Assembly: GCA_963795665.1 (NCBI GenBank)
Contig: CAWCIP010000014.1
Coordinates: 62,001 to 126,000, forward strand
Source: DASUPK01 sp963795665
Lineage (GTDB): Bacteria > Actinomycetota > Thermoleophilia > Solirubrobacterales > 70-9
Direction: 5' to 3'
Length of the DNA stretch: 64,000 bases
Positions 37,536 through 45,042 of this stretch are shown here, one piece after another. Both the position numbers and the translations under genes were made by a program. Position 1 is the stretch's first letter. Each line of letters opens with the position of its first letter. The notes below the pieces were generated by a model. It saw nothing but the letters and a program-made list of their open reading frames with translations. It ran no database searches and had not been told where the DNA came from.

Positions 37536-38146
37536 CCCGGTGGGGCAGCCAGCGGGATCAGCTTCTTCAGCAGTCGTGCGAATGCCTTCGCCCCGCTGAA
37601 GGTGAGGTGGAGGCCGTCGGGCTGGAACCAGCTCGAGTGGCCGGCGCTGTAGTGCACCCAGTCGAGGACCTTGACCCGCTCGGGATCGCGCTGGCCGGCG
37701 TTGCGGATCACCCTCGCGTCGTTTGACTCCCCGCCGCCGAGCTCGCGCGGCGTGACGAGGCCGAGCTTCCGCTTCGGGCCGAGGATCTTCTTCGCCTGCT
37801 GGATCTGGCGGCCGGTGATCGAGGCGTCCGCCCCGAGGGCCAGCACGGCCAGATGGGGGAGCTGGTGACGCCGGCGGGCGTCCCTCAGCACCCGGAGGCC
37901 CTCTGAGAACTGGCGGCAACCCCTCGCGTTCACCTTGTAGCCGACGCGAGCCAGCGCCGGCAGGGCGAGCAGCATCGACGAGTCGCCGATGGCAAGCGGC
38001 GGACGGGGCGCGACCTTGTGCTTGGGGCTGGCCGTCTCGACGCCGCCGCAGCCGGCCCGCGCGGCCGGCACCGAGACCGCCGGCAGGACGACGGCGAGGG
38101 CGACGGCGAGCCCGATCCGTACTCTGACGCCCGTGCTTTTCCCCAC
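37487..38146 (-). CDS. exported SGNH-hydrolase-like protein, paralogue B
   Basis: About 219 residues from GTG 38146. A signal peptide (IGLAVALAVVLPAVSVPAARA) is followed by LAIGDSSMLLALPA, NARGCRQF and WFQPDGLHLTFSGA, keeping the Ser and the Asp-x-x-His. The block III Asn of its paralogues is replaced (AVLALGADAS), so activity may differ. The C-terminus is Gly/Lys-rich. Its start lies 14 bp inside the divergent MBOAT gene and its end overlaps paralogue A, giving an unusually compressed arrangement. Confidence 0.75.
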   Translation of the reverse strand: MGKSTGVRVRIGLAVALAVVLPAVSVPAARAGCGGVETASPKHKVAPRPPLAIGDSSMLLALPALARVGYKVNARGCRQFSEGLRVLRDARRRHQLPHLAVLALGADASITGRQIQQAKKILGPKRKLGLVTPRELGGGESNDARVIRNAGQRDPERVKVLDWVHYSAGHSSWFQPDGLHLTFSGAKAFARLLKKLIPLAAPPGQGKGGKRPPADSGSA

Positions 38147-39530
38147 AGTCGAATTCGCGATCTTCTTCCCGATCGTCCTCGCCGTCTCCTGGGCCCTGAT
38201 GCCCCGCCAGCAGGTCTGGAAGCCGTTCATCGTCGTTGCAAGCTATGTCTTCTACGCGGCGGCCGATCCGCGCTTCTGCCTGTTGCTCGCGTCGATCACC
38301 CTGGTGAGCCAGCTCGCGGTGGTGGCGATCCACCGCACGGACGATGAGCGGCTGCGCAAGTGGTTCACCGCAGGCGGGGTCGTCTTCGACCTCGGGATCC
38401 TGGCGGTGTTCAAGTACTACGGCTTCTTCGTCACCGACGTCTCGGACGTGCTCGACTCGATCGGGCTTGGGATGCCGCTGCCGCTGGTCACCATCGCCCT
38501 GCCCGTCGGGGTCAGCTTCTTCAGCTTCCAGGCCGTCACCTACGTGGTCGACGTCAAGCGCCGCCAGACCGAACCGGCCTCGCTGCTCGATGCCGCGATC
38601 TACCTGAGCTTCTTCCCCCACCTCGTGGCCGGGCCGATCGTGCGCGCCAGCGAGTTCCTGCCACAGCTGCGGGAGCCCCGGGACCCGGACCGCGTCGCCG
38701 TCGGCGCCGGGCTCTCCCTGATCGCCCTCGGATTGATCAAGAAGGTGATGATCGCCGACTACCTGGCCCGTGAGGTCGTCGACAAGGTCTTCGCCGTGCC
38801 GCAGGCGTACAGCGCCCCCGACGCGATCCTCGGCGCCTACGCCTACGCCGCCCAGATCTTCTGCGACTTCTCGGGCTACACCGACATGGCGATCGGCCTC
38901 GCCCTGCTGATGGGCTTCGTCTTCCCGCAGAACTTCAACAGCCCCTACCGCGCGACCGGCTTCCGCGACTTCTGGCGCCGCTGGCACATGACCCTGTCGC
39001 GCTTCCTTCGGGACTACCTCTACATACCGCTGGGCGGCAACCGCAAGGGCCGGGTGCGCACCTACATCAACCTGATGCTCACCATGGCCCTCGGTGGGCT
39101 GTGGCACGGCGCGGCGTGGAACTTCGTCGCCTGGGGCGCCTATCAGGGGACCGGTCTGTCGGCCGAGCACGCGATCAAAGGCCGGCTGGGGCGGATCTTC
39201 CCCGGCTGGCTGCGCTGGTTCGTCACCTTCAACCTGATCGTCCTGGGCTGGATCCTCTTCCGCTCGACCGACCTCACCGTGTTCGGCGACTACATGTCCG
39301 CGCTGGTTCGATCGGGACCGGCGACGCTCTACTCCGTGCCGGTCGTGGGCGCGATCGCCCTGGTGGTCGGACTGCAGCTCCTGCCCGAGCGCCCGATGGA
39401 GGGCATCGAGCTCCGCATCGGGCGCCTGCAGCCGCTGCTGCTCGGCGCGGCCCTCGCCGTCGTGGTCCTGATCGTCGGGGCGACCGTGCCGAGCCAGGGC
39501 GTCCCCCCCTTCATCTACTTCCGCTTCTAG
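38133..39530 (+). CDS. MBOAT O-acyltransferase (AlgI-like)
   Basis: The 465-residue protein has about ten membrane segments. It shows the MBOAT motifs HLVAGPIVRASEFLPQL, FRDFWRRWHMTLSRFLRDYL (invariant Trp/His region), YIPLGGNRKG and LGGLWHGAAWNFVAWG with the catalytic His. AlgI-type MBOATs move an acetyl group from the cytoplasm across the membrane to an extracellular acyltransferase of SGNH type. GTG 38133 begins directly at the conserved LFPTVEFAIFFPIVL, and TACTCT (38120-38125) is 7 nt upstream. The next gene, an anchored SGNH protein, begins at the very next base, so the two are surely a pair. Confidence 0.93.
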   Translation: MLFPTVEFAIFFPIVLAVSWALMPRQQVWKPFIVVASYVFYAAADPRFCLLLASITLVSQLAVVAIHRTDDERLRKWFTAGGVVFDLGILAVFKYYGFFVTDVSDVLDSIGLGMPLPLVTIALPVGVSFFSFQAVTYVVDVKRRQTEPASLLDAAIYLSFFPHLVAGPIVRASEFLPQLREPRDPDRVAVGAGLSLIALGLIKKVMIADYLAREVVDKVFAVPQAYSAPDAILGAYAYAAQIFCDFSGYTDMAIGLALLMGFVFPQNFNSPYRATGFRDFWRRWHMTLSRFLRDYLYIPLGGNRKGRVRTYINLMLTMALGGLWHGAAWNFVAWGAYQGTGLSAEHAIKGRLGRIFPGWLRWFVTFNLIVLGWILFRSTDLTVFGDYMSALVRSGPATLYSVPVVGAIALVVGLQLLPERPMEGIELRIGRLQPLLLGAALAVVVLIVGATVPSQGVPPFIYFRF

Positions 39531-40610
39531 ATGGCAGACACAACGACAAACCGGTCTGCGGGCGATCCGGAACGATTCGAGACGATCGCCGAGATGGAGG
39601 CCGAGGCCCGCGCCGGCCGCGAGGGAGAGCCGCACGGTGACGACAGCCTGATGGGCCGCTTCGACCGCTGGGGGCTGCGGCGGTTCAGCGGCTGGGACGC
39701 GGTCAAGGCGGTGGCGCTGACGACCTTCCTGCTGCTGATCTTCGCCGGCGGGTCAGTGCGGACGGCGGCCGACGAGCTCAAGCCCGGCCTGGGCCGGGAC
39801 ATCATCAAGGCCGTGGCGAGCCCGGCGGGCTGGATCTCCGATCAGCTGCCTCTCGCCGAGACCCGCCACGACCTGACCTCCTGGCTCTCGCCCGACCAGC
39901 AGCTCTCGGGGCAGGGCTTCCGGGCGGGTCCGGGCGGAGCGGGGCGGCCCGTCGCCCGGGTCCCCACCTCGCCCCAGCCGCTGCACAAGCTGCTCGTCAC
40001 CGGCGACTCGCTATCCACGCCGCTCGACATCGAGATCGCCCGCAAGCTCGCCGATCAGGGCGCCGGGGTTCAGGTCACTCGCGACCCACACCTGGCAACG
40101 GGTATCTCCAACAGCGGCCTGGTCGACTGGGGCCAGCTCTCCTCCAGCCAAGCGGCCAATGACGACCCCGACGCGGTAGTTCTCTTCATCGGAGCGAACG
40201 AGGGCTATTCGATGCCAGGACCGAACGGGCAGCAGGTGAGCTGCTGCGGCCCAGCCTGGGAGGCGATCTTCCAATCGAGAGTCGGGCAGATGATGGACAA
40301 CTACCTCCGGGGCGGCGTCCAGCGGATCTACTGGCTGACGGTTCCGACGCAGCGCGATCCGGCGCGGAAGCCGATCGCGGACGACGTCAATGAGGCGATC
40401 CGCCAGGCCGCAGCCGAGCGGGGAGCCGCGGTCCGGGTGGTCGACCTGATTCCGAGGTTCACTCCGGGGGACCGCTACCGGGACTCGATCGACATCGACG
40501 GCAAGCAGACCATCGTCCGGGAGTCGGACGGCATCCATCTGAATGAGGACGGCTCATCCGTGGCCGCCGACATGGTGCTCCAGGCCGTCGACCGGGATTT
40601 CGATTACTAG
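39531..40610 (+). CDS. membrane-anchored SGNH/DUF459-like acyltransferase or esterase
   Basis: The 359-residue protein has a cytoplasmic N-terminus of about 60 residues and one transmembrane helix (AVALTTFLLLIFAGGS). The extracytoplasmic SGNH domain has VTGDSLSTPLDIEIA (Ser), VLFIGANEGY (Gly and Asn blocks) and ESDGIHLNEDG (Asp-x-x-His), the pattern of DUF459 proteins. With the MBOAT gene directly upstream (0 bp gap) it probably receives the acyl group and places it on a cell-surface glycan. The polymer is not identified in the window. Confidence 0.85.
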   Translation: MADTTTNRSAGDPERFETIAEMEAEARAGREGEPHGDDSLMGRFDRWGLRRFSGWDAVKAVALTTFLLLIFAGGSVRTAADELKPGLGRDIIKAVASPAGWISDQLPLAETRHDLTSWLSPDQQLSGQGFRAGPGGAGRPVARVPTSPQPLHKLLVTGDSLSTPLDIEIARKLADQGAGVQVTRDPHLATGISNSGLVDWGQLSSSQAANDDPDAVVLFIGANEGYSMPGPNGQQVSCCGPAWEAIFQSRVGQMMDNYLRGGVQRIYWLTVPTQRDPARKPIADDVNEAIRQAAAERGAAVRVVDLIPRFTPGDRYRDSIDIDGKQTIVRESDGIHLNEDGSSVAADMVLQAVDRDFDY

Positions 40611-40619
40611 GCGTACCGA

Positions 40620-41018
40620 CTAGTCGTTCTGCGTGTACCGGCTCTTGACCCGCTTGGAGGGGTTCGAGACCTTGTGGCACTTGGCGGTGGCGTTGTACTG
40701 AACGTTCGGCACGCCGGTCCGCTTTCCGTCCTTGCACTTGAAGCCGAGCAGCGTGGCGGTGCAGTTGCCGGCCGGACCGCCCGCCTGGTGACGGCACCGG
40801 TGGTAGGCCTTGATCACCTTCTCGCCCTTCGCGCAGCTGACGCCCTGGACCTTCAGCGAGGTCACGTAGGAGGCTCCGAGGTTCTGCTGCTTGCCGCTGA
40901 TGTCGCACGGCGAGAAGGCGGCGGTGTGAGCCACCGGAGAGGCATCGCCCGCCTGCGCGAGACCTGCCGCGATCAGGCCGACTGCCAGAAGTACCCCTGC
41001 TGTGGACTTCGTCCTCAA
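40620..41018 (-). CDS. exported six-cysteine protein, paralogue 1
   Basis: The 132-residue protein has a signal peptide (VLLAVGLIAAGLAQAGDA) and six cysteines. Shared motifs are CDISGKQQNLGASYVTS, VSCAKGEKVIKAYHRCR, CKDGKRTGVPNVQYNATAKC and a terminal YTQND. All six cysteines recur in the divergent paralogue at 41078-41461, suggesting three disulfides. Start TTG 41018, with TAGGAT (reverse complement of 41029-41034) 10 nt upstream. I do not recognise the family; size and disulfides suggest a small binding or inhibitor-like domain. Confidence 0.75.
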   Translation of the reverse strand: MRTKSTAGVLLAVGLIAAGLAQAGDASPVAHTAAFSPCDISGKQQNLGASYVTSLKVQGVSCAKGEKVIKAYHRCRHQAGGPAGNCTATLLGFKCKDGKRTGVPNVQYNATAKCHKVSNPSKRVKSRYTQND

Positions 41019-41077
41019 GATCGCGGCGATCCTATCGCGAGCATCACCGCCGTAAACGCAAATAGACTGGCGCGACC

Positions 41078-41461
41078 TTGAAACGGGCGGCCATCCTCAT
41101 CGTGCTCGGCGCCGCGCTGGTGGCCGGCTGCGGCGGCGGGGGATCGTCCTCCGGCAGCACGAGCACGGCGTCCCTGAGCTCCTGCGACATCAATGGCAAG
41201 CAGCAGGATCTCGGCGCCTCCTACGTGACCTCCATCGACGTGGCCGGAGTCAGCTGCGGCCAGGCCGAGAAGGTCGTGCTCGCCTACCACCACTGCCGGA
41301 TCGCGGCCGGCGGCGCGGGTGGCACCTGCAAGACGCCCGTGGAGGGCTTCACCTGCACCGAGGGAACGCGCCAGTCCGTGCCGGGCGTCCAGTACAACGC
41401 CACCGCCGACTGTCGCAAGGGCGACGCCGAGATCAAGAGCACCTACACGCAGAATTTCTAG
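41078..41461 (+). CDS. six-cysteine lipoprotein, paralogue 2
   Basis: The 127-residue protein has a lipobox LVAGC at about residue 18, then a Gly/Ser linker and the six-cysteine domain: CDINGKQQDLGASYVTS, GVSCGQAEKVVLAYHHCR, GFTCTEGTRQSVPGVQYNATADC and a terminal YTQNF. So one paralogue is membrane-anchored and the other secreted. Start TTG 41078 with TAGACT (41063-41068) 9 nt upstream. The stop overlaps the GTG of the next gene (SGNH paralogue C), making it part of an operon with that gene and the repeat protein. Confidence 0.75.
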   Translation: MKRAAILIVLGAALVAGCGGGGSSSGSTSTASLSSCDINGKQQDLGASYVTSIDVAGVSCGQAEKVVLAYHHCRIAAGGAGGTCKTPVEGFTCTEGTRQSVPGVQYNATADCRKGDAEIKSTYTQNF

Positions 41462-42228
41462 TGCCGGCGAGGTCAACTGCGGGACTGCTGGGAATGGCTC
41501 TCTCCCTGCTCGGGCTCTGGCAGGCGAGCGGGGCGCTGGCGGTCGGCGAGCCGGAGTTCGGCTGCGGGCACGTGCACACGGCGAAGGCCCTGCGGAATCC
41601 ATACAAGACCGGTCCCCCGCCGGTCGCGATCGGCGACTCGACGATGCTGTTGCCGATCCCGGATCTGACGCGCGATGGGTTCGACGTCAACGCCAAGGGC
41701 TGTCGCGGCTTCAGGCAGAGCGTCTGGGTCGCGCGTGACCTGCGTAACCGGGGGGTACTGCCGAAGCTGGTCCTGATCAACGCGTACGGCAACGGCGGGG
41801 TGACCAACGATCTGATCAAGTTCGCGCTCAAGGTCCTGGGGCCGAAGCGCACCCTGGTCCTGGTCACCGCGTACGACGCCGACACCGGCCATCCGCCGGC
41901 GCCGGACACCGATGTGTTCGTCAAGGCCGCCAAGGAGCACCCCGACCAGATCAAGTTGCTCGACTGGGTGCGCTACTCCCTGCCCCACCACCGGGCCGAT
42001 CCCGCCCCGGGCGCCTGGTTCCTGCCCGATCTCTTCCATCCGAACTTCCCGGGCGCGCACGCGTACGGAAGGTTTCTCGCGCAGGTCCTGCCGGGGGGCC
42101 CACCCGCGGCGGAGGCCAAGTCCTCGGACGGTGGCCTACCCTGGTGGCCCTTCGCCGTCGGGGCTGTGGTGCTGCTTGGGGGACTGGCGCTCTTTCTCAT
42201 CCGGCGGCGTGTTGGTAGCCAATCGTGA
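41461..42228 (+). CDS. exported SGNH-hydrolase-like protein, paralogue C, with C-terminal membrane anchor
   Basis: The 255-residue protein has a signal peptide, then VAIGDSTMLLPIPDL, NAKGCRGF, LVLINAYGNGGV, VTAYDADTGHPPAPDTDV and AWFLPDLFHPNFPG, all as in paralogue A. A C-terminal helix WWPFAVGAVVLLGGLALFLI followed by RRRVG anchors it in the membrane from outside. GTG 41461 overlaps the upstream stop by 1 bp, and its own stop overlaps the next GTG by 4 bp (GTGA). The anchor is the main difference from paralogue A. Confidence 0.82.
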   Translation: MPARSTAGLLGMALSLLGLWQASGALAVGEPEFGCGHVHTAKALRNPYKTGPPPVAIGDSTMLLPIPDLTRDGFDVNAKGCRGFRQSVWVARDLRNRGVLPKLVLINAYGNGGVTNDLIKFALKVLGPKRTLVLVTAYDADTGHPPAPDTDVFVKAAKEHPDQIKLLDWVRYSLPHHRADPAPGAWFLPDLFHPNFPGAHAYGRFLAQVLPGGPPAAEAKSSDGGLPWWPFAVGAVVLLGGLALFLIRRRVGSQS

Positions 42229-43424
42229 CCGTAAAACGAGCACTTCTCCCTGCCGCCATCCTGATCGCGCTGCTCGCGCTGCTCGCCGGCACCGGGTTCG
42301 CGAAGCGGGGAGGCGCCGGCCACAACCCGCCGACCAGGAAGCTGGAGGCGGCGTTCAAGTACGCGCTCCACGAGCGGTCGGTGAGCCTGGACGGTTGCTA
42401 CCCGGCGCCAAGCCGGCTGGCCAAGCTGATCGCGCGCCAGTCGAACCTGAAGACGAGCGTCGCGAAGGGGCCGGGGTCCGTCCACCGCTCCAACGTCGTC
42501 TTCGTGCTCAAGAAGGGCAGCAGCTGCGGTCATGTCCGCATGGCCCTCCGGGCGAGCTCCGGCCTCTACATCCTCAACTCCGCGTCCGGGAACATCAGGG
42601 TGCAGGGCCAGAGAGGCCCGAGAACCGATCCCGGGAAGAGCGGGCCGGCCAGGGGCCTGGTCCTGAAGCAGGCCACCTTCCAGATGAACAAGCCGGAGCA
42701 GCAGGCCCGCTTCGAGGTTCTCTGCCCGGGCAAGACCTATCCGCTCGGGGGCGGCGTGATCAATCACAGCAACCCGGATCCCGACGGCGAGGGGATCTAT
42801 CCGCACTCCTATGAGCGGCTCGGCGCCCAGCGCGGATTCCACGTCAGCACGATCCTGTTCGACGGCTCGCCCCAATCGACGACCCCGCGGCAGATCACGG
42901 TCCAGGCGGTCTGCGGGCGCGGCCTGATCCCGGCAAACCCCTCGCCCCACAAGACCGTCTTCATCAAGCAGGGCGAGACCCGCTCCGCGACCGCGCGCTG
43001 TCCGAAGGGGCAGTACCTGATCACCGGCGGCTTCCAGCGCACCGACTTCGGCGCCGACGGCGGCAACTACATCACCGAGTCGCGCGCCGACGGCCCCAGG
43101 GCCTGGCGCGTCTCGGGAAGCGCCTTCCCGCTGGGCGGGGGCGAGCTGACCGCGATCGCCTACTGCGTCAGGCACAAGGGCCCGATCCTGACTGAGGTCT
43201 CGGGCAACGCCGACGTTCCGGCGGGCGGAACCGCCATGGCGACGACGCTGCCCTGCCCGTCAGGGCTGCGTCTGACCACCACGGGCTTCAGCACGAACGG
43301 CTCGTCGAGCGCCTTCTTCGTCGGCAGCTCCCTGAACGGGGACGGCAGCTCCTCGACGACGGCGTTCGGCCGCTTCGGGCCCACCAGCCTGACGGCCTAC
43401 GGCTACTGCTTGCGCGCAAAATGA
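42225..43424 (+). CDS. exported protein with CPxG/GGF repeats
   Basis: The 399-residue protein has a signal peptide (AILIALLALLAGTGFA), a unique N-terminal domain of about 110 residues with two cysteines (SLDGCYPAPSRLAKLIARQS, GSSCGHVRMAL), and three repeats related to those at 6398-7366. The repeat openings are LCPGKTYPLGGGV, RCPKGQYLITGGF and PCPSGLRLTTTGF; the repeats close with VQAVC, IAYC and YGYC. It is the last gene of a translationally coupled run with the six-cysteine lipoprotein and SGNH paralogue C, so it probably works at the wall with them. Function unknown. Confidence 0.82.
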   Translation: MTVKRALLPAAILIALLALLAGTGFAKRGGAGHNPPTRKLEAAFKYALHERSVSLDGCYPAPSRLAKLIARQSNLKTSVAKGPGSVHRSNVVFVLKKGSSCGHVRMALRASSGLYILNSASGNIRVQGQRGPRTDPGKSGPARGLVLKQATFQMNKPEQQARFEVLCPGKTYPLGGGVINHSNPDPDGEGIYPHSYERLGAQRGFHVSTILFDGSPQSTTPRQITVQAVCGRGLIPANPSPHKTVFIKQGETRSATARCPKGQYLITGGFQRTDFGADGGNYITESRADGPRAWRVSGSAFPLGGGELTAIAYCVRHKGPILTEVSGNADVPAGGTAMATTLPCPSGLRLTTTGFSTNGSSSAFFVGSSLNGDGSSSTTAFGRFGPTSLTAYGYCLRAK

Positions 43425-43451
43425 GTGTCATCTCACCCCTGCGGGCCTGAT

Positions 43452-44057
43452 TCACCGATCGTCGCCTTCGGGATCGAGCGAGTCGAGGTGGCGGGCGAGC
43501 ACCGAACGGATCAGCCGAGGGGACATCCGGTCAGGTCTCATGGCGGTGTGCAGGGCAAGCCCGTCGAGTAGTCCGTGCAAGCGTTCGGCCTCAAGCTCCA
43601 GATCGATGCCCGGGCGAAGGCGTCCGGCGCTGCCCAGCTCCCCGAGCGCCCCAATGCAGGCCCTTCGAAGCTCCTCGTCGACCTCCTCGTGGCGAGCGCG
43701 CAGCTGGGGATCGACCAGCGCCCGACCGGTGAAGGCCAGCCAGACCTCATTCTCCGCACGCCGCTCCTTGTCGAGAGGGAGCAGTTCGTGGAGCCGCTGC
43801 TCGACCGCTTCTCGCGAGTCGGCCGGGGGCGCGAGGGCGCCCACCCGCGCATCGATTCGCTCGACCACCATCTGGATCGCAAAGCTGAGCAGCTCTGTCT
43901 GGGTGGAGAAGTAGTGGCGCAGCGCGCCGGCTGACCATCCGGCCTCCTGGGCGACCTTGCGAACCGAGGCGGCCTCGACGCCGTCGCGGCGGATCACCCT
44001 CCAGACGGCCGCCCCGAGCTCGCTTCGGCGCTGCTCGTGGTCTACCAACTTGGGCAT
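43452..44057 (-). CDS. TetR-family transcriptional regulator
   Basis: The 201-residue protein has an N-terminal TetR helix-turn-helix (AASVRKVAQEAGWSAGALRHYF, about residues 29-50) and an all-helical ligand/dimer domain resembling BetI-type regulators. It diverges from the F420-type reductase gene at 44125; the 67-bp gap holds a palindrome (44068-44083) and a further half-site. It most likely represses itself and the reductase until a lipophilic inducer binds. Confidence 0.93.
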   Translation of the reverse strand: MPKLVDHEQRRSELGAAVWRVIRRDGVEAASVRKVAQEAGWSAGALRHYFSTQTELLSFAIQMVVERIDARVGALAPPADSREAVEQRLHELLPLDKERRAENEVWLAFTGRALVDPQLRARHEEVDEELRRACIGALGELGSAGRLRPGIDLELEAERLHGLLDGLALHTAMRPDRMSPRLIRSVLARHLDSLDPEGDDR

Positions 44058-44067
44058 GGTGTCGTTT

Positions 44068-44096
44068 TAGCACATCTGTGTTACTGTCTTAGCACA
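44068..44096. promoter_or_regulatory. TetR operator candidate (TAGCACA half-sites)
   Basis: TAGCACA-TC-TGTGTTA (44068-44083) is a 16-bp inverted repeat with one mismatch, and TTAGCACA recurs at 44089-44096. A TACTGT -10-like hexamer (44082-44087) for the reductase gene lies between the half-sites, so a bound TetR dimer would block it. Confidence 0.6.
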
Positions 44097-44124
44097 GTCG
44101 TATTGCCAAACACAGGAGAGTCTC

Positions 44125-44898
44125 ATGATGTCCACAGACTGCAGCTCCACAGCAACCGACCCAGCGAATGCGGAGGGACCGAAGAAGCGACCCCGTTGGC
44201 GCCTTCTAGCGGCAGCCGGCGTGAACCTGCCGCGCGGCCTGCTCGCCGGCACCCTCGTCGCGCTTGTCCTGACCTGGGGCATGTTCGCCGTGAACCCTGG
44301 CGCCTGGCCGGGGCTCGTGTCGCCGCTCGCGCAGAGCGCCGTCTACGTCGCCTTGGTCGTTGTCACCGCGAGAAGCCGCCGTGTCAAGGTCTTGATCGTG
44401 CGGACCTTTCAGCGGTGGACCGTAAATCCGCTGATGCGCCTGCTGTTGCGCGTCGGCGTCAACCCGCTGGGGCTCGCGATCCTCGAGACCCGCGGCCGCG
44501 TGTCCGGTCGGCCGCGCCGCACCCCGGTCGGCAACGGCCGACAGGGCAGCACCTTCTGGATCATCGCCGAGCATGGGGCCCGCGCGGGGTACGTCCGCAA
44601 CATCCAAGGGGACCCGCGGGTCCGGGTGCGGCTACGAGTCGGGTGGAGGTATCGCTGGGTGCCCGGAATCGCCGAGATCGTGCCCGACGACGACGCGCTC
44701 GCCCGCCAGCGCCGCATCATCCGCTGGCACCCCCTGCGCGCACTCAACGCGATCAACGTGCGCGTCCTAGGCGCCGACCTGCTCAGCGTGCGGGTAAACC
44801 TGCTGCTTGATCAGGATGTCGCCCCCGATCGTCGTCCGGTTGCATCGCTCGAACACGCGAGTACACGACTGGCTCGTCAAGGCGCTGCGCTTCCTTAG
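44125..44898 (+). CDS. nitroreductase/F420H2-dependent quinone reductase family (Ddn-like) with membrane anchor
   Basis: The 257-residue protein has two N-terminal hydrophobic segments (LLAGTLVALVLTWGMFA; QSAVYVALVVVTA) and then a split beta-barrel deazaflavin domain with LGLAILETRGRVSGRPRRTPV (F420 phosphate-binding region) and GYVRNIQGDPRVRVRL. Members reduce quinones, nitroimidazoles or other lipophilic compounds with F420H2. The membrane anchor is unusual and would fit a quinone substrate. ATG 44125 or 44128 follows CAGGAGAG. It is controlled by the divergent TetR gene. Confidence 0.85.
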   Translation: MMSTDCSSTATDPANAEGPKKRPRWRLLAAAGVNLPRGLLAGTLVALVLTWGMFAVNPGAWPGLVSPLAQSAVYVALVVVTARSRRVKVLIVRTFQRWTVNPLMRLLLRVGVNPLGLAILETRGRVSGRPRRTPVGNGRQGSTFWIIAEHGARAGYVRNIQGDPRVRVRLRVGWRYRWVPGIAEIVPDDDALARQRRIIRWHPLRALNAINVRVLGADLLSVRVNLLLDQDVAPDRRPVASLEHASTRLARQGAALP

Positions 44899-45042
44899 CC
44901 CACGGTGACGCCGGCCGGTGGTGCGAGCTTGCCCTCGGCCCAGTTTCGGGCGGCGCCGTCGACGTGGACACCATGCCGGCGCGCCGCCTCGAACGCTCGG
45001 CCCGAACGGGAAGCAGAAGCGAATCCTGGCGGTGCGTCGCCG
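44896..45042 (-). other. possible coding remnant between reductase and aldehyde dehydrogenase
   Basis: On the minus strand one frame reads GRAFEAARRHGVHVDGAARN, then WAEGKLAPPAGVTVG and a TAA shared with the reductase stop region. The amino-acid composition looks protein-like, but no start codon or ribosome-binding site is apparent, and upstream it runs out of frame into the aldehyde dehydrogenase gene. It may be the eroded 3' end of a lost gene, or chance. Confidence 0.2.

Noticed and set aside
36855..39635. 926-codon minus-strand open frame across the SGNH/MBOAT genes
   Set aside because: It contains no recognisable domain and covers genes with clear motifs on both strands; an antisense artefact of high GC.
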